Shown here: positions 9,798-18,824 of the stretch, one piece after another
Numbering within the stretch: position 1 is the first letter of the stretch
How the letters are laid out: the number at the start of each line of letters is the position of its first letter
Assembly (NCBI GenBank): GCA_963803735.1
Contig: CAWDNV010000011.1
Coordinates: 806,001-870,000, forward strand
Origin: Palsa-189 sp963803735
GTDB taxonomy: Bacteria > Acidobacteriota > Terriglobia > Acidiferrales > UBA7541
DNA: 64,000 nucleotides
Reading direction: 5' to 3'
The notes under the pieces: model-generated
What the model was told of the DNA's origin: nothing
Databases searched by the model: none
Seen by the model: the letters and a program-made list of their open reading frames with translations, nothing else
Position numbers and translations under genes: made by a program

Positions 9798-10556
9798 ATG
9801 GCCAATTCGTTCACCATCGGACCGGCGCTCGAACGATTGCGCGGTACACGCGTTTGGAAATCCATCTTTCGTCGCGGACCGGCGCTTACCAATCGGACGC
9901 GCAGCCTGGCAGTGTTTGGCAATTTGTTCCTGCATTTTTTGCCGGTCAAGGTGCGGGAGAAATCCCTGCGCGTGCGAGCTTCCTATTATCTTGGCTCGAT
10001 TTCCTTCCTGCTGTTTGTGGTTCTTGCTGTCACGGGCGTGCTCTTGATGTTTTATTACCACCCGGCGGTTCCGCAGGCCTATCGCGATATGAAGGACCTG
10101 CGGTTCGTCGTGTCCAACGGCGTGTTTCTGCGCAATCTGCATCGGTTGGCGGCGCAATTGATGGTGCTCGCGGTGTTCTGGCACATGTTTCACGTTTTCT
10201 ACCGCGGCGGCTACAGGCCTCCGCACGAATTCAACTGGGTCGTAGGCGTGGTGCTGCTGCTGGTGACTCTGTTTTTGAGCTACACGGGCTACCTCTTGCC
10301 GTGGGACCAGCTTGCATTCTGGGCCATCACCGTGGGAACCAACATCATCTCGGCCATGCCTATCATCGGACGCAGAGTGCGATTTGTTTCTCTGGGCGGC
10401 AACCTCGTGGGCGAAAACGCCTTGCTGCGATTTTACGTTTTGCATTGCGTGGTGCTGCCGCTGATCGCAATCGTTTTGATGGCCGTGCATTTCTGGCGTG
10501 TGCAGAAGGACGGCGGGTTGACGGTGCCAGAGGAAGATGGCGGAAAAGGAAACTAA
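9798..10556 (+). CDS. Cytochrome b, N-terminal (b6-type) subunit
   Basis: A 252-aa protein with four predicted membrane helices. The haem b ligand histidines lie in 'NLHRLAAQLM'/'FWHMFHVFY' and 'LHCVVLPLI'/'AVHFWRVQK', the usual spacing for two stacked haems. 'GYLLPWDQLAFW' is the quinol-site segment. The length matches a split cytochrome b6 rather than full mitochondrial-type cytochrome b, and the C-terminal part is the next gene. It overlaps that gene by 20 bases. Confidence 0.92.
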   Translation: MANSFTIGPALERLRGTRVWKSIFRRGPALTNRTRSLAVFGNLFLHFLPVKVREKSLRVRASYYLGSISFLLFVVLAVTGVLLMFYYHPAVPQAYRDMKDLRFVVSNGVFLRNLHRLAAQLMVLAVFWHMFHVFYRGGYRPPHEFNWVVGVVLLLVTLFLSYTGYLLPWDQLAFWAITVGTNIISAMPIIGRRVRFVSLGGNLVGENALLRFYVLHCVVLPLIAIVLMAVHFWRVQKDGGLTVPEEDGGKGN

Positions 10557-11262
10557 AGAAAAAGTACGAGGCCGGCTTCAGCTCCGACGCCAAGAAGGAG
10601 CCCGTCCGCGTCGTCTTCATCACCAAGAAGACCTCGGCAAAGGTAATCGGGGACCCCGGCCCGCAGCTGATGACCTATCCGCATCTGCTGATCCGGGAAG
10701 CGATCGCGTTTATGGTTCTCGTGATCGCCTTGGTTGCCGTGGCGCTGTTTTGGGACGCTCCGCTCGAGCACTGGCGAATCCGCTCCTGACCCCCAATCCT
10801 GCCAAGGCGCCGTGGTATTTCCTGGGCTTGCAGGAGCTGCTGCATTATTTTCCGCCGCTCGTGGCGGGGATCATCATTCCGACGCTGGTCGTGATTGCGC
10901 TCGTAGTTATCCCGTATTTCAACATCAATATCCAGGGTGCACCGCTCTGGTCCAAGAGGCCGAAGCGGACACTATGGATTTTTCTTTCGGTGATGGGTGC
11001 TTTGACTTTGCTGCTCGGATTTTTTCGCGCCTGGACGGTACTTGTGCCGACGGTGATCGCCGCTGTGCTGGCGCTAGCCTCCTATCGTGGATTCTCATCC
11101 GAGAGTCGCAGCGCGAGCTCTTGGTGGCGGCGGGAACGGCCGCTTTCCTGGTGGGTGATGACGTGGTTTATCTCCGTCGCTGTCGTTCTGACGGTGGTCG
11201 GGACGTTTTTCCGGGGCCCTGGCTGGTCCTGGGTCTGGCCGTGGAGCTCTCATGCCGGCTGA
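10537..11262 (+). CDS. Cytochrome b C-terminal (subunit IV-like) protein (two frame changes)
   Basis: After a short Lys-rich start (ATG 10537), the frame changes in the A-rich run near 10556-10566 and continues as 'YEAGFSSDAKKEPVRVVF' with a helix near 'AIAFMVLVIALVAVALFW'. It changes again near 10770 to 'NPLLTPNPAKAPWYFLGLQE', the classic subunit IV/cytochrome b C-terminal signature, then about three or four more helices. It completes the cytochrome b begun at 9798. Both breaks fall between perfectly conserved segments, which argues for indels. It ends with a TGA overlapping the next ATG at 11252. Confidence 0.8.
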   Translation: MAEKETKEKVRGRLQLRRQEGARPRRLHHQEDLGKGNRGPRPAADDLSASADPGSDRVYGSRDRLGCRGAVLGRSARALANPLLTPNPAKAPWYFLGLQELLHYFPPLVAGIIIPTLVVIALVVIPYFNINIQGAPLWSKRPKRTLWIFLSVMGALTLLLGFFRAWTVLVPTVIAAVLALASYRGFSSESRSASSWWRRERPLSWWVMTWFISVAVVLTVVGTFFRGPGWSWVWPWSSHAG

Positions 11263-13393
11263 GCAGATGGGGCAGGTTTCGCGGCGCTTGCGCCTGGCCT
11301 TCGCGGTGGCGTCCGTCGTCTTTCTTGCTCGCGCTGGCCATCTCGCCGGTGAAGGATTTCTTGCGGGAATGGAAACACTACAAGCGCGCCTACGTGCGCT
11401 TCGCGCAGACGCGGCCGGACACCAAACGCCTGCTCGCCGATTATCGTCCGGAGATCGATCAGATCTGGATCCCTGATATGGGCGTCGTGGATCGCTGCAC
11501 CACCTGCCACCAAGGCATCACGCAGGCGAGTTTGCTGGACGCCTCAGTGCCGCAGCCCTTCCGCGCCCATCCGCCGATTCCGCATCCAGGTCCGCGACTG
11601 GGGTTGTACGACGTGCCACCGCGGCCAGGGAGCCGCCACGGAAGTGGCGGAGGCCCACGAGACGACTCTCGCCTGGGAGCAGCCGCTCCTGCCGGTGCAT
11701 TTCATTCAGGCATCCTGCGGCACCTGCCACCGCGCCGATCTGCCGAAACGCCACAACTCGATCGCGGCCGCCAGCTGCTGGTGCAGTTCAATTGCGTCGG
11801 CTGCCACCGTGTGCGCGATGTGGAGCGCCCGGAGATGCTTGGGCCGGACCTGACGAACGTCGGAACGAAAGTCAGCCGCCAATGGATCTACAAATGGTTG
11901 AAGGAGCCGCGCACAGTGACCGATGCGAGCGGCAACGTCACCGTGAATGGCTACGAGACCGGGAGGCATCCCGCGGATGCCGCAATTCCGGCTGACTGAA
12001 CAGGAACTGCGCGGCCTCTCCGCCTACTTGAGCACGCTGCAAGAGCAAGCCAGTCGAACCCTACCATTTCGACCCGCGCGTTGACAGCCGCTGGGCAAAA
12101 CCGACCTCGCCGATCAGGGCGAGCTTCGGTTCCGGCAGATGTTCTGCTCGACGTGCCACTCCCTGCTCGGTCACGCGGGCCGGCGAGACGAAACTGATCG
12201 GAGGCGATATCGGGCCGGAACTGACCAAAGTCGGGAGCAAGGTGAATCCAGATTGGCTGGTCGCTTGGCTGCGCGATCCGCAGGCTTACCTTGCTGCACA
12301 GCAAGATGCCGCGTTATCAATGGTCGGATGAGGACCTTTACAGCGTTACGCAGTACATAACCAAACGGCTGACCGATCCCGACTGTTCACTGGCGTGCCA
12401 TCCTTGGGGCCTGCCACGGACGATGAAATTCAGCGAGGGCGCCGTCTCTTCGTCGATAAGGGATGCGCGAGCTGCCACGTGATACAGGGGATGCCCGCGC
12501 AACGCGATTTGGGGCCCGACCTATCAACGCATCGGTGCGAAGGACGTCTCGCAGCTTTCCTTCGGCGAATCCAAGATTCCGCGAAATCTGATCGCTTACT
12601 CCAGGCCAAGATAACCGATCCCTTGTCGGTGAATCCGGCGGCGCGCATGCCGGTTTATCACCTGTCCGCGCGATGACCTCGACGCTGTGACGACCGCTCT
12701 GCTGAGCATGACGGCGCTCCCGTCTACAGCGGGAATGCAGAAGCTGGTCGTGCCGCGCAACCAAGCAGAACTTTCATCCAGCGGGCGAGTTCGGCCGAGT
12801 CTACGAACGCTACAAATGCTATGTATGCCATCAATTCAATGGCTTTGGTGGAACCCTGGCACCCGACCTTTCTTATGAAGGGAGCCGGGCACAACGGCAA
12901 TGGCTGATTGATTTTCTGAAGAACCCGCAGACGGTGCGGCCCACCCTGGTACTGCGCATGCCGCAGTTCAATATGAGCGACCAGGAGGCCGCGACCCTGG
13001 CCGATTACATCGGCATGGCATTCAGTAGCCCGAACGTGGATTCCGCGGTCGACACCAAGCAATTCACGCCTGAGAAGGTGGCGCTCGGCAAGCAACTGTA
13101 CGAAGTCAAATACCAATGCCAGTCTTGCCATACCATCGGCTCTACCGGCGGATACGTCGGCCCGAATTTGAACAACGCCGGGAAACTGGCTCACTCCGGC
13201 GTGGATCGAGGCATGGCTCCGAAATCCGCAAGCTCTGGTGCCGGATACGATCGAACCCCGGCGTGCATTTACTGAAGAAGAGATACAGGCGCTGACGGCT
13301 TATCTGCTTTCGTTGCGCGTATCGAGCAAGCCGCAAGGTTCCGCGCAAGTCGCTCGTATGAGCCGCGGGATGAAAAGGGAAGACCGCCCATGA
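11252..13393 (+). CDS. Multihaem cytochrome c subunit(s) of the bc-type cluster, heavily frame-broken
   Basis: Starting at MPAEQMGQVSRRLRL, a membrane anchor leads to 'SPVKDFLREWKHYKRAYVRF'. Eight CxxCH haem motifs follow, spread over three frames: 11496-11510 (CTTCH), 11605-11619 (CTTCH), 11716-11730 (CGTCH), 11793-11807 (CVGCH), 12145-12159 (CSTCH), 12464-12478 (CASCH), 12817-12831 (CYVCH) and 13117-13131 (CQSCH). Recurrent 'W...WL..P....P...MP.F.LT..E...L..YL' segments show repeated cytochrome c modules. At least eight frame changes are needed to read one chain, which would be about 700 aa; two or more genes remain possible. The last frame ends with a stop at 13391-13393, overlapping the next ATG. 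It is the likely electron exit of the quinol-oxidising complex. Confidence 0.65.
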
Positions 13394-13881
13394 AAAACGG
13401 CGTTTTCCTGCTTCTTATTTCGCTCTTAGCCGGATTCTCAGGCGGCTGTAAAAGTAAAGGCCGTGCTTCCATCGTTGTGGATCCGTTGCGCCAAGCTTAC
13501 GACTCCGAAGCCGATTGGAGCGATCCTCAGCGAATCATTCCGCTGAGTTACGACGAGGCCCAAGGCAAACGGATCTTCTATACGCAGTGCGTTTGGTGCC
13601 ACGCTGATGCCACCCCGGCCGGCCCTTCGAACCGATCGAATTTGAGTCCCATGCCCGTTTTAATGAACGACGGAACTGCTTTAAATCATGAGAGCGATGA
13701 GTACCTGGAAAACATCATCGCCTTGGGCGGAAGCGCCGTCTCCAGGTCCCCTATGATGCCGCCTTACGACAAGACGCTCACGCAGCAGGAAATCCAGCAA
13801 GTGGTCGCATATACGCGTGCCATCGCCCAGCCGATTTACCAGGCCCCAGCCGGACCCAGGCCCAAATACACTCCGAGGTGA
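13390..13881 (+). CDS. Cytochrome c lipoprotein
   Basis: A 163-aa exported lipoprotein. The N-terminal helix ends in a lipobox-like 'FSGGC' (Cys about residue 19). A single 'CVWCH' haem site (about 73-77) lies in 'GKRIFYTQCVWCHADATPAG'. A distal Met, possibly in 'SPMMPPYDKTL', may be the sixth ligand. The ATG overlaps the previous stop (ATGA) and the next gene overlaps its stop, so it belongs to the respiratory operon. It resembles the monohaem cytochrome subunit of alternative complexes or oxidases by size, but assignment beyond cytochrome c is not supported. Confidence 0.85.
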   Translation: MKNGVFLLLISLLAGFSGGCKSKGRASIVVDPLRQAYDSEADWSDPQRIIPLSYDEAQGKRIFYTQCVWCHADATPAGPSNRSNLSPMPVLMNDGTALNHESDEYLENIIALGGSAVSRSPMMPPYDKTLTQQEIQQVVAYTRAIAQPIYQAPAGPRPKYTPR

Positions 13882-15251
13882 GACCCATCGTGTCCAAACG
13901 GCACTCGACGTACGTTGTGCTCCTATTCGCGAGCTTGTTCATTGGTTTGGGTAGGCCAAGCGCGAAAGCCCAGGTTAGCCCGGCAGAGATCACGAATCCT
14001 CGTCTCAAGGCGGCTGAGGGGGCCTACTTTCCTCAGATTATGGCACTCTACCGCGCGGTGCCGAGCATCCACACGCCTCTTTCGTTTGAGCTCAGCCGAT
14101 ACGTGGGCCTCGATCCAAAACAGGAAGTCGGGAGTGATTCGCGCGGCATTGAGTTCGTGAATTTCCATAATCGCGTGCTGCTCAAAGTCTCCGGAAATTA
14201 CAACGCAGCTTACAATCCCGATCTTCTTACGCAAAACGAGCGTGCCGGGCACGTTTTCTCCGAAGTCATCAGTCCAACCGTCGGCCTCCTGGCCAAGGAG
14301 TTTCCGCGGGATATGGATTGCGACGGCATCGGATTCGAGATTTCCTACCACATTCGCGTGCATCGGAATTTTGACTACGAAGGAAAGGAGATTCTTGTCG
14401 TCGTTTTCGACCGGCACGATGCATTCGCATTTGCTGCTGACACCGACGACGCCGGCCGCCAGGAAATCCTGAATCGATCCGACATTTATGTGAACGGCAA
14501 GGAATTCGGCTTGGCCCTGAACCAGCGGAATCCCCTCGACCTCGAAGCAATCGGAAAAGAGCCTACGGCTTCCGCCGATCACTCGACTGCCTCGGTGCGG
14601 CGTTCGACTAAGGGAGGCAAAGAACCTGCATTGAGTCCTGCTTCCTTGAAAATTGAAACTGAACCGGCAAGCAAACCGATCAATTCAGCGCCTGGTATCA
14701 CGCGGGCTTCGACCGACGATCATCCGCTGTCGACGCCCCCTGCCCCGGCGTTGCAACCCGAGAATCTTCCTGCTGCGACGGAAGAAGACGCCGAACGATT
14801 GCAATCGCAGTTTCAAGCGCAACTCGATACTCTGGAAAGTGTTGGAAGGGCCAATTGGAACTTCGTCGATTACGCCCCGCCATCTTTTGGCGTCTATCAG
14901 AATCAGCTTATTTTGCAACTCACGTTGCGAAACACCCCGCAATTCGCGCCAGATTCCAGTTCGATCTATAAGCGAGCCGCACAGAGCTTCGATCTTTTTC
15001 TTGCTCGCGAATTAAAGGATATCCTTGAAAAGGTGCCAGCTGATGCCAATTTCGACGCCTATGACGTCACCGTCGTGAATGGGCTCGGGCCAGACCCCCA
15101 GAGTTCTTCCGAAGCCATCGAATACATCTCTCCCCGAAAAGTCCTTCAACAGTTTGTCGATGCAGAAATCACTGGTCAGCAACTGATTGATCAGAGCGTC
15201 GTGTTGGTAAACGGTGTGCGGATTGCGCTGAATCTGCAATTGGTCGAATAG
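13878..15251 (+). CDS. Exported protein of unknown function, last gene of respiratory cluster
   Basis: A 457-aa protein with a signal peptide (about residues 8-32, ending SAKAQ). The region after it (about 45-230: 'PSIHTPLSFELSRYVGLDPK', 'FPRDMDCDGIGFEISYHI') is repeated in outline near 320-455. A Pro/Ser/Thr-rich linker separates the halves (about 235-300). GTG 13878 overlaps the previous stop; GTG 13890 is an alternative. No haem, metal or catalytic motif is evident. Position suggests a periplasmic accessory protein of the complex, which is inference only. Confidence 0.75.
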   Translation: MRPIVSKRHSTYVVLLFASLFIGLGRPSAKAQVSPAEITNPRLKAAEGAYFPQIMALYRAVPSIHTPLSFELSRYVGLDPKQEVGSDSRGIEFVNFHNRVLLKVSGNYNAAYNPDLLTQNERAGHVFSEVISPTVGLLAKEFPRDMDCDGIGFEISYHIRVHRNFDYEGKEILVVVFDRHDAFAFAADTDDAGRQEILNRSDIYVNGKEFGLALNQRNPLDLEAIGKEPTASADHSTASVRRSTKGGKEPALSPASLKIETEPASKPINSAPGITRASTDDHPLSTPPAPALQPENLPAATEEDAERLQSQFQAQLDTLESVGRANWNFVDYAPPSFGVYQNQLILQLTLRNTPQFAPDSSSIYKRAAQSFDLFLARELKDILEKVPADANFDAYDVTVVNGLGPDPQSSSEAIEYISPRKVLQQFVDAEITGQQLIDQSVVLVNGVRIALNLQLVE

Positions 15252-15322
15252 AGCTCGTGAGGTAATGTTTAGTTTTCACCGCCGTAGAGCTCTGAGCTTT
15301 ATATCGGGATTTGGAACCTCAT

Positions 15323-15520
15323 ATGAATGTGCTGACTAAAAGGCAACGGCGGCTTCGAGTGTCGGGCGTACTAATTACGCTTGGTCTCTTAGTGGAGGCG
15401 CTTTCGCTGATTCGCATTCATCCCCTAGCCTTCCTGGCATTCATGTTCATCGGCGGCGGTTTTCTTGTAGTTGGAATAGCCATTTACTTGTTTTCGATAG
15501 CGTCGCCTTCGGAGGATTGA
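15323..15520 (+). CDS. Small two-helix membrane protein
   Basis: A 65-aa protein starting MNVLTKRQRRLRVSG with two hydrophobic segments (about residues 17-30 and 37-60, rich in Gly/Leu/Ile). A basic N-terminus predicts an in-cytoplasm start. There is no strong ribosome site. The family is unknown. Confidence 0.5.
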   Translation: MNVLTKRQRRLRVSGVLITLGLLVEALSLIRIHPLAFLAFMFIGGGFLVVGIAIYLFSIASPSED

Positions 15521-15599
15521 GTTCTCGGATCTCTGCGCAAACATATTTATGATTTGGTACGAGAGATCTCTCCGTTTCCGACTTCGTTCTGCCCGAACT

Positions 15600-15785
15600 T
15601 CAAGGTTTCTCGGGCGGCAACATCTCTATTAAACATAGAAGAATGACTTCGCCGGTTTCCGGATTGACTTCGGGGGTAACGCGATAAGAGTCCAGCCGAG
15701 CTACATAACCGTGCTTTTCATAATCTCGAACGCGACGATGGAACTCGTCGGCATTCCAGTCGCGTACGATGACGGCATCACTCAT
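15600..15785 (-). CDS. Family B small protein (copy B1)
   Basis: A 61-aa soluble protein, MSDAVIVRDWNADEFHRR to the C-terminal 'VILLCLIEMLPPEKP'. It aligns end to end with the protein at 18591-18773: both have 'IVR.W.AD.F.RRV..YEK.GY..R.D.Y.VTP..NPETGEVI'. Full-length conservation between two copies shows it is a real gene. Function is unknown. It lies downstream of the minus-strand membrane protein at 15920-16138 and may share its promoter. Confidence 0.75.
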   Translation of the reverse strand: MSDAVIVRDWNADEFHRRVRDYEKHGYVARLDSYRVTPEVNPETGEVILLCLIEMLPPEKP

Positions 15786-15919
15786 ACAGTGTTGAAGCTA
15801 CTCGGGCGTTAAGACGGCCTGAAATCGGACTGTTTCGCGAGTGAAACCTTGGCGTATTTGTCGCGCTTCCAAACAGCTTGAGCACGAGCCTCGCAGTTAG
15901 CTGCCCCGGCTAAACCCGA

Positions 15920-16138
15920 TCAAAGACAATTCTGAAATCTATAAAGTCCAGAGAAAACGTAGGCAGCCAGGCTGGCCAAGAGCACCACGCTACCAACCAG
16001 CAGGTAAATTATGACCTTCCATGCACCACGACTAATCTCAGGAGCCTCGGTTAAGGTCAAGTGCTCGGTTGGCGTTAAGGGAAGCTCGATTGCGGAAGAT
16101 TTCTTCTCATCCAGGATCAAGCTTGGCGTGCTATTCAT
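15920..16138 (-). CDS. Small single-pass membrane protein
   Basis: A 72-aa protein with an acidic, Thr/Glu-rich N-terminal half and one transmembrane helix (about residues 44-66, 'VIIYLLVGSVVLLASLAAYV'). GAGGAGATC precedes ATG 16138. The tandem operators at 16237-16274 lie about 105 bp upstream, with the stronger site nearer this gene. Unknown family. Confidence 0.65.
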   Translation of the reverse strand: MNSTPSLILDEKKSSAIELPLTPTEHLTLTEAPEISRGAWKVIIYLLVGSVVLLASLAAYVFSGLYRFQNCL

Positions 16139-16236
16139 GATCTCCTCGCTGTAAATTCTGAGTCAGTAGAAGCTCTTCTGATTTGGAATAAGCGCAGCCT
16201 TCGGGTTGGAGAATCTCAAATTTATGGTCTCGCTGC

Positions 16237-16274
16237 TGTGATCTCCGTCACATGTGTCTGTGACAGCCATTACG
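16237..16274. promoter_or_regulatory. Tandem Crp-type operators in divergent promoter
   Basis: TGTGATCTCCGTCACA (16237-16252, perfect half-sites) and TGTGACAGCCATTACG (16259-16274) start 22 bp apart. They lie between the divergent genes 15920-16138 and 16386-17624. Confidence 0.7.
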
Positions 16275-16385
16275 CTGCGGACGTGACCGTTACCACCGAC
16301 AGCCATCCTCCAATATTGTTAAAAAGCCTGGCGCCAGCGCTTTAACTCCGTGTCGAATCGAGCGCGAGGCGAACGGAGGCAAGCA

Positions 16386-17624
16386 ATGAAGTTCGGATTG
16401 AGCAGAACGGCCCTCTCTATCACCGGAGCGATGATCGTTTCTTTGATGGGAATTGTGTCTTCCGGTGGCCAGGCGATGCCGCAGCGAATCGCTGAGATAA
16501 CCCCAGAAGAGAAACCGCTAACGGCGGAGCAGGTTTTCAAAAACGTGCAATTGCTCAAGGGGATTTCCGTGAAGGAATTCATGGAAACGATGGGCTTTTT
16601 TGCGGCTGCCACGAATAAAACCTGTACCACCTGTCATGGCGATGCAAGCGGCGGTAGCTGGGAAAGGTATGCGGACGATCCTCCTCAGAAGCAAACGGCG
16701 CGCAAGATGATGCTGATGGTGGACGCCCTGAATCGCACCTACTTTGGGGGCAAGCGCGAGGTGACCTGTTACTCGTGTCATCACAACTCCGAGCGTCCTA
16801 AGGGCACGCCAATTTTGGCTGAGCAATACGGCAGTCCGGCTCCGGAAGATCCAGAGGAGATTCCCCAACAGGCGCCCGGCGCGCCTTCCCCCGATCAGGT
16901 TCTAAACAAATATGTTCAGGCGCTTGGAGGAGCTCAGAAACTGGCCACATTCACAAGCTTCGTTGCCAAGGGAACCTATCAGGGATACGACGATCCCGCG
17001 ACGAGTCCCGTAGAAATCTATGCCAAAGCTCGCGGTCAGTTCTTTCAGGTTGTGCATGGCATTAGCGGAGATAGCACCTGGGTAGACGATGGCCGCTCCG
17101 CTTGGGTCGCTCAAGCAGATCCAGATGCTATGCCCGTACCTCTCATGACACTAGCGGCAGGCGACTTGGATGGCTCCCATCTGGAATCGGAACTGTATTT
17201 TCCGGCACGCGTTAAGCAACTGCTCGCCAATTTGCGCGTGGGCTTCCCGATCAGCGGAGTAACCAGCATCCTTGCGGACAGCGTCGGTGTCGGTGTTGAC
17301 GATCGCGAGCTCACGGTCCTTGAAGGAACCACGCCCGCCGGCACTAACGTGAAATTGTATTTCGATCCAACGTCCGGACTGCTTGTGCGGATGGTGCGCT
17401 ATACCAACCTGCCGGTCGGCTTCATTCCTACCGAGATCGACTACGCCGATTATCGCGACATTTCCGGAATCAAGGTGCCTTTTCGCGTGACCAAGACGTG
17501 GGTGGACGGGCGTTCAGTTACCGAACTGAGGTCGATACAGTTGAATGTACCGATTGACGCCGCGAAATTTGCCAAACCAGTTCTGCTAGCACCGCGCCAA
17601 AGCGGTGCAGCACGACAGCCCTGA
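16386..17624 (+). CDS. Dihaem cytochrome c, photosynthetic reaction centre cytochrome-type
   Basis: About 412 aa with a signal peptide (about residues 8-31). Two haem sites follow: 'TCTTCHGDASGGSWERYADD' (about 78-82) and 'VTCYSCHHNSERPKG' (about 126-130). 'VFKNVQLLKGISVKEFMETM', with a Met ligand candidate, is the conserved signature of the reaction-centre cytochrome c family widespread in non-photosynthetic Acidobacteria. The C-terminal half (about 175-400) is a beta-rich domain resembling outer-membrane lipoprotein carrier-like folds ('YVQALGGAQKLATFTSFVAK', 'YADYRDISGIKVPFRVTKTW'). ACGGAGGCAAGCA sets the start. It is a periplasmic electron carrier, not evidence of photosynthesis. Confidence 0.88.
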   Translation: MKFGLSRTALSITGAMIVSLMGIVSSGGQAMPQRIAEITPEEKPLTAEQVFKNVQLLKGISVKEFMETMGFFAAATNKTCTTCHGDASGGSWERYADDPPQKQTARKMMLMVDALNRTYFGGKREVTCYSCHHNSERPKGTPILAEQYGSPAPEDPEEIPQQAPGAPSPDQVLNKYVQALGGAQKLATFTSFVAKGTYQGYDDPATSPVEIYAKARGQFFQVVHGISGDSTWVDDGRSAWVAQADPDAMPVPLMTLAAGDLDGSHLESELYFPARVKQLLANLRVGFPISGVTSILADSVGVGVDDRELTVLEGTTPAGTNVKLYFDPTSGLLVRMVRYTNLPVGFIPTEIDYADYRDISGIKVPFRVTKTWVDGRSVTELRSIQLNVPIDAAKFAKPVLLAPRQSGAARQP

Positions 17625-17884
17625 TACCGACGGGGCTGAGTGCCGCAGCGCATGTCGAGCGCGCAAGGTGGGCATGGAGTTAGCCCATTTAGACATAAAT
17701 GGATATAACGAGAGGGAGAGCCTCGTTGACAAAGTGAGCAGATTGAGGCTTCGGTCGCGCGCTAGCGGTCTTTGACTCTTCAAAGCCAATGAAGACATGC
17801 CGTTAACAGCGGACCCGTCCGCTAGACTCGATCAAAGACAATCGAATCTATGAAGGCTAGGCATAACGTAAGCGCCCACACTCC

Positions 17885-18148
17885 TTACCTCGGAAAAGTG
17901 TCGGCCAGCCAGGCCTCCCGAGCGGCCTCACAGATGTCCGGAAGCTCGCAACCTTCGAAAGCTTGACGATCGATCCCCTGGATCCTAATTGCCTTGATGG
18001 GTGCCCCGGTTTCCCTGATCCAGCGAAGTGTCTGCCCTCCGTGCAGGATACTGCCGTCTGTTGCAAGGACAATGACCGGTACTCCGGCACGGTAGGCCTT
18101 GATTACGTTATTCGCCAATTGCTTCAGTTCTTCGTTTTGGTCGTTCAT
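17885..18148 (-). CDS. Small alpha/beta protein, unknown function
   Basis: An 87-aa frame starting MNDQNEELKQLANNVIK (ATG 18148 with GGAAGG four bases upstream; ATG 18160 is an alternative). It has a Rossmann-like 'AYRAGVPVIVLATDGSILHG' segment followed by two helices. Its promoter would hold the perfect operator at 18246-18261, about 105 bp away. No family recognised. Confidence 0.5.
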   Translation of the reverse strand: MNDQNEELKQLANNVIKAYRAGVPVIVLATDGSILHGGQTLRWIRETGAPIKAIRIQGIDRQAFEGCELPDICEAAREAWLADTFPR

Positions 18149-18245
18149 CGGGCCTTCCATGCTTGCGAGCCGCACTGGATAGTGTTTTGCGTTGGCCGTC
18201 TATTTGTCAGGTATCCCTATTTTTGGCCAATCGGAAATCGGCTGC

Positions 18246-18261
18246 TGTGACCTGCATCACA
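18246..18261. promoter_or_regulatory. Crp-type operator in divergent promoter
   Basis: TGTGACCTGCATCACA has perfect half-sites. It lies between the minus gene at 17885-18148 and the plus family C gene. The centre is 56.5 bp before GTG 18310, the same distance seen for other regulon members. Confidence 0.75.
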
Positions 18262-18309
18262 TCAATCTGACCTCTCCTTGACGTAGTTTATTGAAAGCTT
18301 CAACTCGCT

Positions 18310-18594
18310 GTGCGCGAAAGTTCACACAAGATTGTGCGTTTCCGGGTAGTTGGACGGGATCATATCCTCTACGACGCCGAATGTTCAGGATGCGAGTCCA
18401 TTGACGGTGCCGACCGCTGGCCCCGACCACATCGAGAGTTCCAAGGTTCAAGCTGTTTGGGAATGGTTCACGCGGAGAGATTCGTAAACCCTACGAGCAA
18501 AGAGCTTGACACTGTTATCTGGTGTGACGTTTGCGGTGCGAACCTGAGGAGCCGTGGCCTTGGAGATGCTGGTCTCGGAGCCAAGACCACATGA
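18310..18594 (+). CDS. Family C small Cys/His protein (copy C1)
   Basis: Up to 94 aa (GTG 18310; GTG 18334 is an in-frame alternative). It aligns with 26553-26747: 'GRDH', 'C.GC', 'RPHR.F.GS.CLG.VHAE.F..PT' and 'W/VWCDVCGA'. Four or more Cys in two CxxC-like pairs (CSGC, CDVC) plus conserved His suggest a small zinc- or metal-binding protein, an inference. The stop overlaps the next start (ATGA at 18591-18594), so it is translationally coupled to family B copy B2. Confidence 0.7.
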   Translation: MRESSHKIVRFRVVGRDHILYDAECSGCESIDGADRWPRPHREFQGSSCLGMVHAERFVNPTSKELDTVIWCDVCGANLRSRGLGDAGLGAKTT

Positions 18595-18773
18595 GTGACG
18601 TCATTATAGTACGTGAGTGGGGTGCTGACGTGTTCCGTCGCGTCCTCGAATATGAGAAGCAGGGTTACATCACTCGACGAGATACGTATTGCGTCACACC
18701 AAAAATGAATCCAGAAACTGGCGAAGTCATTCATTTATATGTAATCGAAATGCTCGCGCCCGCCGGAACTTGA
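18591..18773 (+). CDS. Family B small protein (copy B2)
   Basis: A 60-aa paralogue of 15600-15785 with the same 'NPETGEVI' core and 'IEMLAP' end. Its ATG overlaps the family C stop by four bases, so B and C probably act together. Regulated by the operator at 18246-18261 (inferred). Function unknown. Confidence 0.75.
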   Translation: MSDVIIVREWGADVFRRVLEYEKQGYITRRDTYCVTPKMNPETGEVIHLYVIEMLAPAGT

Positions 18774-18824
18774 CCCAAAGCATTGTCGGGCGCTCCGGGT
18801 TTGGGTACAGTCGTCTTGCTAGCC

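Noticed and set aside
16386..17624. Evidence for photosynthesis from a reaction-centre-type cytochrome
   Set aside because: This cytochrome family is widespread in non-phototrophic Acidobacteria, and no reaction-centre or chlorophyll gene is present.
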